This document shows positions 1 to 10,877 of a stretch of 64,000 nucleotides of DNA, in pieces. Position numbers and translations under genes: made by a program. The number at the start of each line of letters is the position of its first letter. Within the stretch, counting starts at the first letter, position 1. Source of the DNA: Merluccius polli (lineage: Eukaryota > Chordata > Actinopteri > Gadiformes > Merlucciidae); the NCBI GenBank assembly GCA_030340625.1, contig JAOPHQ010003131.1, positions 124,001 to 188,000 on the forward strand. Reading direction: 5' to 3'. The notes beneath the pieces were generated by a model that searched no databases, had not been told where the DNA came from, and saw nothing but the letters and a program-made list of their open reading frames with translations.

Positions 1-393
1 ATATTATTCTATTGCACTTTCTATGAAAAGTAGGCCTAATTGTCATATTAATAACTATTATTATTATTCTATTGCACTTTCTATGAAAAGTAGGCCTAAT
101 TGTCGTAATAGCGGTACCAAATTGTAGTAGGCCTAATTGTCGTAATAGCGGTACCAAATTGTAGTAGGCCTAATTGTCGTAATAGCGGTACCAAATTGTC
201 GTAATAGCGGTACCAAAAAAGATCGGATTAGGGGCATGTCTAAATAGAGGCATGTCGTAATGACGGGATGTCGTAATGGAGGGTTGTCGTAATAACGGGC
301 TGTCGTAATAAAGGGCGGACCCCGTTTGATGAAACACGGCCCCAAAACCAGCGTCGGAATCAGACGTCGGTACATCGGAATCCTACTTGTAAC
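1..393. repeat. Short tandem repeats left of the gypsy insertion
   Basis: A 45-bp block is repeated at about 1-46 and 62-104. A ~37-bp unit containing GTAATAGCGGTACC follows about three times (about 104-220). The motif TGTCGTAATA then recurs at short spacing to about 310. Because the gypsy element inserted at 393/394 with a 4-bp TSD, this DNA was once contiguous with position 6982 and may be the left part of, or the flank to, the Polinton. No gene is recognised here. Confidence 0.6.
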
Positions 394-893
394 TGTCACG
401 ACCCCACTGTTAGTTTTGAACCCGCTCTATGTCTAGGCAGGAGTCGAGACACATAAGTGCTAAAACCCACAGCTGGCAGGCAACTCGCTTCCGGCCACGT
501 GGGCAGTGACTCACCTGGTTCCTGGTGAGCCTTTGTCCTTCCTTGATGTGTTGAGGGATAGCCCAAGCGTTGGAGCAAACTGTAGCCTGTCCCGGTTGAT
601 TTATAGTTTGACATATAACATAGACAAACACTAGACAAACATACACGACAAAGGGGGTGGTCACGTCCCCCCTTTAGGAACCTAGTCCTGGTACCGTCCT
701 TGTAGAAGGGGAAAACCTTCACCTCTTTCAGAGGGTGTTTTGGGGAACAAGTGTGGCCACCATGCTGTCTGTTCAGCCATCTTGCATTCCCCAGGTGACC
801 CGTATCAAGGCCAATCAAGGGAGCCACTCCCACAGTTACCAGGACAACCAGTTACCCACCAGCTTAACATTACCCAACAGCAGGATCGTGACA
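394..893 (-). repeat. 3' LTR of the Gmr1-type element
   Basis: This is a 500-bp copy of 6478-6977 with TG...CA ends. On the minus strand it follows a polypurine tract. The small open frames inside both LTRs are chance frames; they are shared only because the LTRs are copies. Confidence 0.92.
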
Positions 894-905
894 TTCCTCC
901 CCCCA
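894..905 (-). promoter_or_regulatory. Polypurine tract of the Gmr1-type element
   Basis: Read on the minus strand, a run of G with a few A residues (TGGGGGGAGGAA) directly precedes the 3' LTR. This is the expected position of the plus-strand primer for LTR retrotransposons. Confidence 0.75.
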
Positions 906-1127
906 TAAACAAAACAAAAACACAACAGTTATTTATCTTTATATATTTTTTTCTGCCCCTTTTTGTGTTTTTTTTCTAATCTTACATTTCATTTTCACAT
1001 TTTCCTTAAAATCACTTCTAACCTAAATTAGAACTCAACCATTCCATTGAATATATGAGGATCTTGTAAACAACAAGCGAACCCTCTGCCAAATCCGGTA
1101 GACAACTTCACAGTCGTAACCAAGGTC

Positions 1128-4100
1128 TCATGCCCTAGAGAGAGCATCAGCAACGACGTTGTCCTTGCCAGCTATATGCTTCACCACCAGGTTGTAAGAC
1201 TGTAAAACGAGACCCCAGCGGAACACCCTGGCGTTAGCACTACGGAACCTGGCTAAGAAAGCTAGGGGATTTGTTGCGAATTAATAACATATGTATCATC
1301 AGGCTGTAATATCTACACATAGCCAGGAGTAGAAATAAATATACAAGTTGTATTTACCCCACCTGACCACATGATGGCGGCAAACATAATACACTGGGGG
1401 CGGGCGCTCAATACTAGCCATTATGCGTCATAGAGGCCACGCCTCCTGCCCAGAGACCATCCGGGTGGAAACATCCGGTTAGAATCAGAACACCCCAGGT
1501 AGCGCATCGGGACGGATGCAAAGCGAGGGGGCTCTCCACGCGGCGTGAAATACATATAATACTTCTCCTTCTGTTTCATAGTTAAATAACTTAAACCTAA
1601 ACAAATAAAGTGAGTTAAAAGCGTTCCTGTGTCGGCGGCCTTCTTCCCCGGGACACAAACCCCACAGATTATGGTCGGAATAAACCACCACCGCCTGCTC
1701 AACTCCCGCAATATAGACCTCAAAATGTCTAACTGCCAAGACTAGAGCCAAAGCTTCCTTCTCTATGGTAGAGTACACTCTTTGATGTGAGTCGAGTTTC
1801 TTTGAGAAGTACGCCACCGGCCGTTCATAACCATCCTCTCCTGCCTGTAGAAGGACAGCTCCTATTCCGACATCACAGGCATCCACAGCGAGAGCGAATG
1901 GCCTCTCAAACTCTGGTGCTCTGAGAACAGGGGCACTAGACAAAATGGTTTTAACCTGAGTCAATGCTACCCGACACCCATCTGTCCAGTCCCATTTCAC
2001 GTCCTTCCTCAATAAATTGGTAAGAGGGGCAGTCACTGCTGCAAAGTTAGGGACAAAACGGCGATAAAACCCACACATCCCCAAGATCCTTCTCAGCTGA
2101 GTGCTGGTGCGTGGTGTCGGAAAATCAGCAATGGCCTGAACCTTAGCCAACCGAGGCTGCACCACCCCACATCCAACCTGATGACCAAGGTATGTGACCG
2201 TACCTTTACCGAACTCACATTTTGACAGGTTGATTACGAGCCCCGCCTCAGCCAACCGCTCAAATAAAGCCTTGACGTGCTTCACATGCTCTTCCCAGGT
2301 GTCACTGAACACTACCACGTCATCTAGATAGGTGACAGTGTTTCCGAGCCCTTGAGTGAGGGAGTTCATCAACCTTTGGAAGGTTGCTGGAGCATTCTTC
2401 ATGCCAAAAGGCATCACCCTGAACTGATACAGCCCATCTGGGGTTACAAAAGCTGACACCTCCCTTGCCCTTTCTGTTAATGGTACCTGAAAGTAACCTT
2501 TCAGGAGGTCGATCTTAGTCACAAACCTCTTCTGCCCCACTTGATCAATGCAATCCTCTAACCGAGGAAGAGGGAACGCATCCCCTTTTGTGACACTGTT
2601 AACCCGTCTGAAGTCAACACAGAACCTATCCGCTCTGCCCTCTTGAGCAACAAGGACGACTGGGGAACTCCAGGCACTGTCTGAGGGCTCAATTACCCCG
2701 ATGCGCACCATATAGCCTACCTCCTCCTGTACCACCACCTTCTTACATGGTAGCCTGTATGGATGCTGTTTCACAGGGTCAGCCTTCCCTGTATCCACAT
2801 CATGTACAGCCCTATGTGTGCTACCAGGAGTATCGCTGACAAGTGAAGGGAAAAGGTCAATCAGTTGCACTACATCCCCCCGCTGGGAATCAGTAAGGTA
2901 CCCCAACTTCCCTTCCAACTCAGCACGAGCCTGGGTATTGTACAACCTAGTATTAACCACTTCAGGGGACGAGTCCACATCACCAAGCTCCTCTGTACTT
3001 TCTGGGAGGTCCCTCTGGACACAAGCCACTACTGCCTCAGTTACCTCTCCCTCATAAGCTTTCATGGCATTAATGTGACATAGTCTGGTCTTAGACCGCC
3101 TCTCTGGGGTACTAACGACGTAGTTGAGGTCCCCGACCTTCCTCAAGACCCTGTAAGGCCCAGCAAACATAGGACCTAATGGTCCCCGTGGTCCGGCTCC
3201 TAAAACCAAGACCAAATCACCTGGATCAAAAATGCGACACACTGCCTTGCGGTCATACCTGGCCTTCATGCAAGCTTTAGCCCCAGCTAAATTCTTGGAG
3301 GCAACCTCACACGCCAACTGTAGTCGACCCCGCATTAATGACACATACTCTAGCACATCACCAGGGGGTGCTGGCCGCATGATTTTCTCTCGCAAGAGCT
3401 GTAATGGCCCTCGAACTTCGTGTCCAAAAACCAATTCAAATGGGCTAAAACCCAAGGATTCAGTGGGGGCGTCCCTAACTGCGAACAACAGAAACGGGAT
3501 GGCTTCATCCCATTCTTTAGGTTGACCCTCAACAAAGGCACGTATCATGTTCTTTAAGGTTCCATGAAACCGTTCAATGGCCCCCTGAGACTGTGGGTGA
3601 TAAGGTGAAGAATGCTTGACCACCACATTCAACTCTGACCAAACCTGATGGAAAAGTTTGGCTGTAAAGTTGGAGCCCCTATCAGATTGAATAGAGCGTG
3701 GCAAACCAACCCAGGCAAAGAACTTAAGCAAATGTTCCACAATTACTTTCGTCTTAATGTTTCGTAGTGGAATGGCTTCCGGATACCTTGTGGCGGTATC
3801 CAATATAGTCAACAGGTATTCATTTCCCTTCTTGGTTTTTGGTAAGGGTCCTACACAGTCAATCATAATCTCAGCGAAGGGCTCTCGTACCACAGGTAAA
3901 GGTTGTAACGGAGAAACTGGCGGCTTACTGCCCTGTTTCCCCACCACCTGGCACGTGTGGCACCGACGACAAAACCCCTTTATGTCCTTGCGTAACCCTG
4001 GCCAATAAAATTGCCTGCTTATTTTGGCTAGGGTCTTTTTGAAACCCAAATGACCCCCGAATACAGAGCCATGTGCCATACGGAGCACTTCTCCACGGTA

Positions 4101-6113
4101 AGACTGTGGTAGGACGATCTGTTCATAACTGGCCCAGTCCTCACTAGCAGGTCTACTGGCTGGCCTCCATTTCCTAAACAGAATCCCCCTTCTCACAAAG
4201 TAACCTGTTGCCATGTCACCACTCTCTCTAGCAGACGTTGCCACTTTAACTGCATACTTGAGGGAAGGATCCTCTTTCTGTTCCTGAACTAACGTGTGTT
4301 GGCTTACATCTGGAGCCCCAGACATCTCAGAACGGCTAACAACCCCTCTGGCATCTGACTCTGCCACTTTGTCACCACCAACCTCAGAAGGCAACACCCC
4401 CTCTGGAACCCCAGAGGTCAACCACTGAGGGAAGACAGTGTCACTCAGTTCCACCATTGGCTCCTCATCAACCCAGGGCGATGACAGGGCACCGGGAGCT
4501 GGTGCAACAGCTGGCTTTACCCTAGCCTGAGCTCGAGTGACCACACATGAGGTAAAAACCTCTGGAAACTCTGCCTCCATCTCCTTCATTTCAACCGGGT
4601 AGACTGGGCATTCGGAAACTTCAGGGTTGACCCTAGTCCCTGCTATGTCGTTTCCCAGCAGCAAATCAACACCCCTCACAGGGAGACTGTTCACCTCAGC
4701 AACCTCAACACATGCTGAAACTAACTCTGACTTGAGACATATGTGGTAGATAGGTGCATTCACGTATCCACCACCTACACCATGCACCATTACATATCTT
4801 CCCATGAATGAGGCAGGTGGAAGATCCACCACCCCTTTACACAACAGTGTTTGAACTGCCCCTGTGTCACGCAGTATTGTTACTGGCACCTGAAGACCCT
4901 CCTGAGACACTGCCACTGTTCCTTCCGAAGTGAACCCTTCATAACCCTCAAGGTCACTGGTAATACCGCTGCCAGAAGACACAAGCGCCACCGGCCTACC
5001 TGAGCTCTCAAACCTGGACCTCAGACCAGGACATTGATTCTTCTTATGCCCCATCTTATTGCATCGGAAACACCGAATTTCCAAATGGGATGCATAGCCT
5101 CGACCAAGAGATGGGGCACTCCGCCCTCTCTGGTCTATAAACCGTTCAGGTCGCGATGGGCCCCTATCAAATGACTGGGGAGGACGAGAACCATCCCCCA
5201 TGGGTCTCCTTGACTGCGGTTCACCACTGAATGAGTCAACCGGCCTTCTCCTGCCTACTTCACTGGTGGACTTCTTGCCATGAATCACCTCATAATTATC
5301 TGCAAGCTCAGCTGCTTCTCGTGGAGATTTCACTGCCCGTTCATTAAGATAAATCTCTACTTCCCTGGACACACTAGCTTTAAACTGTTCTAACAAGACT
5401 AAGGCCCTTATCTCTGAATAATCAAAGGCTTCCCAGGAATTAAGCCAGCGATCCATAGCTATTTCCTGGTTCCTCCAGAAGTCTAGATGGGTTTCGCCAG
5501 GCAGCCGCCTTAGCTCCCTAAACCTAAGCCTATAGGCTTCAGGCACACTTCCATAGGCCTCCAACACAGCCTTCTTGAGTGGGTCATACTCCAGACCCAA
5601 CCGACAGTCTAGAGCAGCTACCGCCCTCTGTGCTTTACCAGTCATTACACTCTGTACAAGGAGAGGCCATTTTTCCTCTGGCCACTCACTCTCTTTGGCC
5701 ACTTTCTCAAACATTTCGAAAAATACATCCACTGCGTCTTCCTCAAAGACAGGCATGAATCGACGTGCCCTACCTAAATCAAAACCTGAGCCCCTATTTC
5801 CACCATGCCTACCGGAAGTGATGGCTAATTTTTCTACCTCCAACCTAACCAACCTCTCAGAGTGTGCATAAGCTGCTTCTCTTCCCTCTTTCTCACTCTG
5901 GAGTTTAGCTTGCTCTTGTTGTTCCGACCACAGCTCTTCCAGCTTTAACTCCCTAGTCAAGTATGCCACTATTGCTGGTTTCCTGATATCTCTAGCCAAC
6001 TCAATATCCTCAACTCCAGCCAAGGAGATGAGCTCCTCTTTTGTTAGCCTCCTGAATTGGTCACGGGTCAGACCCACATAGCCTTTAGAGAGATCTACCT
6101 GTGCGGACGCCAT
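1128..6113 (-). CDS. gag-pol: Gmr1-type Gag-Pol polyprotein, split near its 3' end by a solo LTR
   Basis: One continuous frame carries all proteins. I choose the ATG at 6113 because the upstream in-frame codon at 6140 is TTG. The capsid-like region at about residues 115-260 resembles the SCAN-domain ancestor known from Gmr1-like Gag. A zinc knuckle CFRCNKMGHKKNQC follows near residue 350, then an aspartic protease with DTG (ILRDTGAVQTLL). The integrase zinc-binding HHCC region precedes a DDE core with D in MIDCVGPLP, D in SDRGSNF and E in GAIERFHG. Reverse transcriptase follows with YLDD (TYLDDVVVFS), then RNase H. At 1667-1670 the frame enters a solo LTR; RNase H resumes at 1271 and ends at a TGA at 1128-1130 after ADALSRA. 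If unspliced, the interrupted product would end inside the LTR at about 1485. No other stop or frameshift was seen, and there is no env. Confidence 0.9.
1272..1666 (+). repeat. Solo LTR (family A, copy 1) inside gypsy RNase H
   Basis: A 395-bp unit runs from TGTTGCGAATT to AACCCCACA. Its 4-bp TSD is GATT (1268-1271 and 1667-1670). AATAAA lies on the plus strand near 1600. Diverged copies occur at 14606-14993 and 46196-46596. It lies inside a retrotransposon whose LTRs are almost identical, so it is one of the youngest events in the window. Confidence 0.88.
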
Positions 6114-6452
6114 CCTGACCACCCTGACACAACCAAACAATAGTTTCTTACCTAGCTATACAAACAATGCCAACACGTGATCATTCCTGTAGCTAACAAC
6201 CACAATCTTTAAGTTAGTTTGCATCACAAATCACCGCAGTCCTAGCTTTCCACGCTGGCTATCCAAGCTGGCTAACTACAGTTCTTTACATACTCAAGCA
6301 TCTGTTTGTGCGAGAATCTGATACAGAGTGGCTAATCCACTCTTAGCCATGTGCCCCCTAAATGCACATAACTTTTAACAAGCTGAATACAACTCCAGTA
6401 TCGCTTCTCTCACCAACCGATTACCTGGCTGTAATACTGGCAAGCTAAATTC

Positions 6453-6472
6453 AAATCCCGGATGAGCAACCC
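6453..6472 (-). other. Probable primer-binding site (tRNA-Pro-like)
   Basis: Just inside the 5' LTR, the minus strand begins TGGGTTGCTCATCCGGGATT. This matches the complement of a vertebrate tRNA-Pro 3' end apart from a few bases. It lies six bases from the LTR, where minus-strand synthesis would be primed. The tRNA identity was judged from memory, so treat it as likely. Confidence 0.6.
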
Positions 6473-6477
6473 AATTA

Positions 6478-6977
6478 TGTCACGACCCCACTGTTAGTTT
6501 TGAACCCGCTCTATGTCTAGGCAGGAGTCGAGACACATAAGTGCTAAAACCCACAGCTGGCAGGCAACTCGCTTCCGGCCACGTGGGCAGTGACTCACCT
6601 GGTTCCTGGCAAGCCTTTGTTCTTCCTTGATGTGTTGAGGGATAGCCCAAGCGTTGGAGCAAACTGTAGCCTGTCCCGGTTGATTTATAGTTTGACATAT
6701 AACATAGACAAACACTAGACAAACATACACGACAAAGGGGGTGGTCACGTCCCCCCTTTAGGAACCTAGTCCTGGTACCGTCCTTGTAGAAGGGGAAAAC
6801 CTTCACCTCTTTCAGAGGGTGTTTTGGGGAACAAGTGTGGCCACCATGCTGTCTGTTCAGCCATCTTGCATTCCCCAGGTGACCCGTATCAAGGCCAATC
6901 AAGGGAGCCACTCCCACAGTTACCAGGACAACCAGTTACCCACCAGCTTAACATTACCCAACAGCAGGATCGTGACA
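6478..6977 (-). repeat. 5' LTR of the Gmr1-type element
   Basis: A 500-bp LTR with TG...CA ends, nearly identical to 394-893. On the minus strand it precedes the primer-binding site and gag-pol, so it would carry the promoter. Confidence 0.92.
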
Positions 6978-7255
6978 TAACACACATCCATCGGCTAAAG
7001 AACACTCCAAACTATCGGCCTGGACAGAAGCACAAATCAAGGTCTTGAAAAAGTTGGGAGGATATGCAAGAAGAATTCCATCTACACATGGCTAATGCAG
7101 GTACCCATTTTGATGTCTCTACTCCAAAACGTCGCATAAATATTGACGATGCTCAACTGCTCATGGCTCCTAATAGGAAAAGATCCGCGCCTATGCATGT
7201 AGCTCGTTTTTTGGATCAGAAAGCATGGTCCCCTTTGTACGAGTGGGATGTACCA

Positions 7256-10184
7256 TATGGAAGCAAATCTGTACCATAATTCAAATTAAAGTGGATTAAC
7301 AGAAATGCTTTTTCATTTTCAGAATATAGCTGCATTTTTTGACACATAAATAAAATGAATAATAAATCATCCAAACTGCATTTTCATTTTCTTCTTCAAT
7401 ATTGCTCATTTTGTAACTTAATTAAAATGAAAAAGAAAAGGACATTTAAGATTTCATTTTCAAAATATGACCCGGCAAATAGTTACCAAAATTCAATTTG
7501 AAATGTCAAATTTGAAAATTAAAATGCATTAACAGAAAGGCATTTTCATTTCAAGGTCATTGCTGCATTATTTGACTCGTAAATAAAATGAATAATAGAT
7601 CATCCAAACTGCATTTTCATTTTCTTCTTCAAGACTGCTCATTTATGACACAACTAAAAAGAAAACAAAGAGGACATTGCTTTTTCGTTTTCATGCCCGC
7701 CCCCCGCAAAAGAGTCCATAATTCAATTTGAATTCGCAATCCCAAGCGGCGCAGGAGAGTGACGTCAGTGGCCTCTATTTTTCTTCATTTCAGAGTCTGA
7801 CCGTGATACGCATCTAATACGTTAGGGGGCGGTGTGCATATTTGACGCGGGGGCAAGAGGAGAGTGTGAAGTAGAGTATGGCGTCAGATTAGTGCCAAAA
7901 TGCACTCGCGTGATAAAACATGCAGTCGGGCGTATATATTATTTCACACGCGTAGTTATTACCCACGAGCGCGCAAATTCTTTCTGCGCGCTCGCGCACA
8001 CTCAGAGCGCTTCTCCCCGAGAGAGGAAATTGAGAGCGAGCGAGTAAATCGGGGACTCGAGAGCATTTCCTCGTTGCTCTCACATCGGACAGCCTCTCGC
8101 AGCTCACGTTCTGCTCGCTCGAAAGGAATAGTTTTGGCACTTTGGGGGAGGGAACCCAGGCAGGGCGGGCTCTCCTGTGATTGGCCGTTTCCGATGAGCG
8201 ATATTTGATTGACAGCCTTGCTTTCTCTCATGGATGGAAGTCTGCTGGTGAACTCAGAGGTCTGAACGAGACAACGGCGTCAGGGCGGCGGAGGTACCTT
8301 CAGCTAAGAAAGCCTTGGCTGAATTCGGGCATTTGTGATGAACGAAAACTATGGCTTGTGTGAAATGTCATCTATGTTTCTGAGAATTGTGTTAGTGTAA
8401 CTAATAATCAACATTAGTTAGAACGTTATTACTTAGTCCGTAACGTTAACCATGGGTAAAGCTAGCCAATAGCTAGTTCATCACAAATGCCTGAATTCAG
8501 CCAAGGCTTTCTTCCCGGAAGGTACCTCCGCCGCCCTGACGCCGTTGTCTCGTTCAGACCTCTGAGTTCACCAGCAGACTTCCATCCATGAGAGAAAGCA
8601 AGGCTGTCAATCAAATATCGCGCCTCAGAAACTGCCAATCACAGGAGAGCCCTGCCTGGGTTCCCTCCCCCAAAGTGCCAAAACTATTCCTTTCGAGCGA
8701 GCAGAACGTGAGCTGCGAGAGGCTGTCCGATGTGAGAGCAACGAGGAAATGCTCTCGAGTCCCCGATTTACTCGCTCGCTCTCAATTTCCTCTCTCGGGG
8801 AGAAGCGCTCTGAGTGTGCGCGAGCGCGCAGAGAGAATTTGCGCGCTCGCAGGTAATAACTACGCGTGTGAAATAATATAATACGCCCGACTGCATGTTT
8901 TATCACACGAGTGCGTTTTGGCACTAATCTGACGCCATAGTAGAGTGCGCTGGTACAGGCAGGCCGCTCAGGCTGTGTGACGAGCAGTAAGCACAACAGT
9001 TCGTTCATACGGATCGGTCTCTTGTTCATTTGTCACATGACAGGCAGCTCAGGCTGAAGAGAGCAGTAAGCCAAACAGTTCGTTCACTGGATCGTTCATA
9101 TGGATCGGTCTCTCGTTCATTTGTCATGTGACAGATACCCAGTCACTGTCGTGTCGTGCTGTCAAACAACAATGGCAGGGAGGATACAGGACACAAGTCA
9201 CTTTATTGTGATGTGTATTTTCTTTCCTTGGTTTTCACATGGTTTGAATTGCTTGTGGCATTTTGTGTAAACTTTATCAGCTGAAGTAAACCATGTTGCC
9301 TTCATTGTTAAGTGTTTGAGAACCGCGGTCTTTTTTACAACGCTCACAAGAGGGCTACAGTGCCACCTGCTGTAAAAATGAATGAAATGACTAAAAAAAA
9401 GATTCGTTCAATTTACTGTCCGAGAGTAAAAGATCCGAGTCAGTAAAAAGAGTCGAACTTCCCAACACTAGTGTACAGGGCCGTGTTCCGTGTTCTTCCA
9501 TGAGTACACTTAAACATAGTACACTATCCGCACTCAATAGGTACGCAGATCTTCAGATGTTAGTGCTGTTCCAAATGCAGTACTCTGTGGTGCACTTAAC
9601 GGAAATGACCATCAGCTGCGCGGCCGCGTCACCCGCCAAACCAACCCGGAAAGAGAAGAACGGCCACTGACGTCACTCTCCTGCGCCGCTTCAGGATTGC
9701 GAATTCAAATTGAATTATGGACTCTTTTTTGCGGGGGGTGGGCATGAAAACGAAAAAGCAATGTCCTCTTTGTTTTCTTTTTAGTTGTGTCATAAAATGA
9801 GCAGTCTTGAAGAAGAAAATGAAAATGCAGTTTGGATGATCTATTATTCATTTTATTTACGAGTCAAATAATGCAGCAATAACCTTGAAATGAAAATGCC
9901 TTTCTGTTAATGCATTTTAATTTTCAAATTTGATATTTCAAATTGAATTTTGGTAACTATTTGCCGGGGCATCTTTTGAAAATGAAATCTTAAATGTCCT
10001 TTTCTTTTTCATTTTAATTAAGTTACAAAATGAGCAATATTGAAGAAGAAAATGAAAATGCAGTTTGGATGATTTATTATTCATTATATTTATGTGTAAA
10101 AAAAATGCAGCTATATTCTGAACATGAAAAAGCATTTCTGTTAATCCACTTTAATTTGAATTATGGTACAGATTTGCTTCCATA
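7256..10184. mobile_element. 2.9-kb palindromic (fold-back-like) DNA transposon with 6-bp TSD
   Basis: The ends are exact inverted repeats starting TATGGAAGCAAATCTGTACC, flanked by the 6-bp TSD GTACCA (7250-7255 and 10185-10190). The arms are long: 7256 to about 7771 pairs with about 9667-10184, and about 7872-8345 pairs with about 8476-8941. A central spacer lies at about 8346-8475. The arms differ where unlike DNA sits at about 7772-7871 (left) and 8942-9666 (right). No transposase is visible. Six-bp TSDs are known for several superfamilies (IS3EU and Dada among them), so the class is unassigned. Confidence 0.82.
8966..9134. repeat. Two ~80-bp direct repeats inside the palindrome's right arm
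   Basis: Copy 1 (8966-9044) and copy 2 (9048-9134) both begin GCTCAGGCTG and end TGACAG, sharing GGATCGGTCTC and GTTCATTTGTCA. They belong to the extra ~725-bp block that breaks the symmetry of the palindrome. The block also includes a hAT-like terminus, CACTAGTGTTGGGAAGTTCG on the minus strand, near 9450-9475. Confidence 0.65.
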
Positions 10185-10877
10185 GTACCAGACTGTAGGG
10201 TTTCGGGGTATTTGTTCGATCAAGGTGCTGTTTACCTCTACATAAGAGAAGCTGATGAAATGTTCCAGCAAGGAGTAACACCGCACATTCGATTTCATGC
10301 CGAAGACTAGGCTCATTTCAGAAACAACATTTGTAAAGAGTTGAGCAACTCGAAAGGAGTGTATGCTGTTCAATGGAATGGATCAATATATGGAGAGGCC
10401 TATCGTGTGGAGACAGACTTGGAGGTCTACGATCCCGAATCATACATATTTTTCAGACAATGTCTGGATAGTACTGTTATTCACGAGGCCCGAAAGGGTA
10501 CTCTGCATGAAGGCAAGCTCTGCCCCCTTACGACTAAAGAATGGGAAACATGGTTTACCAATGGATTTCTCGTGCAGTGGAGCGAATGGGGGAAAGCGTT
10601 AGACGTTTTTGAACGGATCGATACTTTGTTCAGATGGTATAAAGTGTTCAAGTCCTATGATGACCTCAAAACAAAGATTTTTAATGATGATTATAATGAT
10701 GATAAAGAAAATGAATGCCACCCCTTGATATAAACATTGTGAAGAATATAGACATACTAGTACATTGTGATGATAATGCATAGCATATACAGTATGTTTG
10801 TACAGGTAATGTGTCGGCTGATGCAGAGGTGTCTAATTGTAATACAAATCAACGCAATGAATTTTTCATTGCGCTGA

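Larger units (their letters stand above)
394..6977 (-). mobile_element. Gmr1-type Ty3/gypsy LTR retrotransposon, nearly intact
   Basis: Two 500-bp LTRs (394-893 and 6478-6977), both starting TGTCACGAC and ending CGTGACA, enclose one long minus-strand gag-pol frame. The flanks carry a 4-bp TSD, TAAC (390-393 and 6978-6981). The domain order is gag, protease, integrase, reverse transcriptase, RNase H. Integrase ahead of reverse transcriptase is the diagnostic arrangement of the Gmr1 clade; most gypsy elements have the reverse order. By eye the two LTRs differ at only about three positions (near 529-541), so the insertion is young. The only obvious damage is a solo LTR at 1272-1666. It inserted into sequence that reads through into the Polinton. 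Confidence 0.93.
7064..10733 (+). pseudogene. Polinton-associated unknown gene, split by a palindromic transposon and carrying a TAG stop
   Basis: The frame starts at an ATG at 7064 or, more probably, 7088. It runs to 7255, is interrupted by the 7256-10184 insertion, and resumes in the same frame at 10191 when one copy of the 6-bp TSD is discounted. An in-frame TAG lies at 10308-10310. Beyond it the same frame stays open to 10733, with no ATG before the next coding stretch. I therefore read one ancestral gene of roughly 235 codons rather than two. Visible features are a basic N-terminal part (PNRKRSAPMHVARFL), an aromatic-rich middle, a Trp-rich stretch (WETWFTNGFLVQWSEWGKAL) and an acidic Asn/Asp tail. 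I recognise no domain. Its position upstream of the capsid block suggests a Polinton early or accessory gene; this is inference. Confidence 0.6.

Noticed and set aside
396..833. 145-codon frame repeated at 6480-6917 as a conserved gene
   Set aside because: It lies in the LTRs of the gypsy element and is duplicated only because the LTRs are copies.
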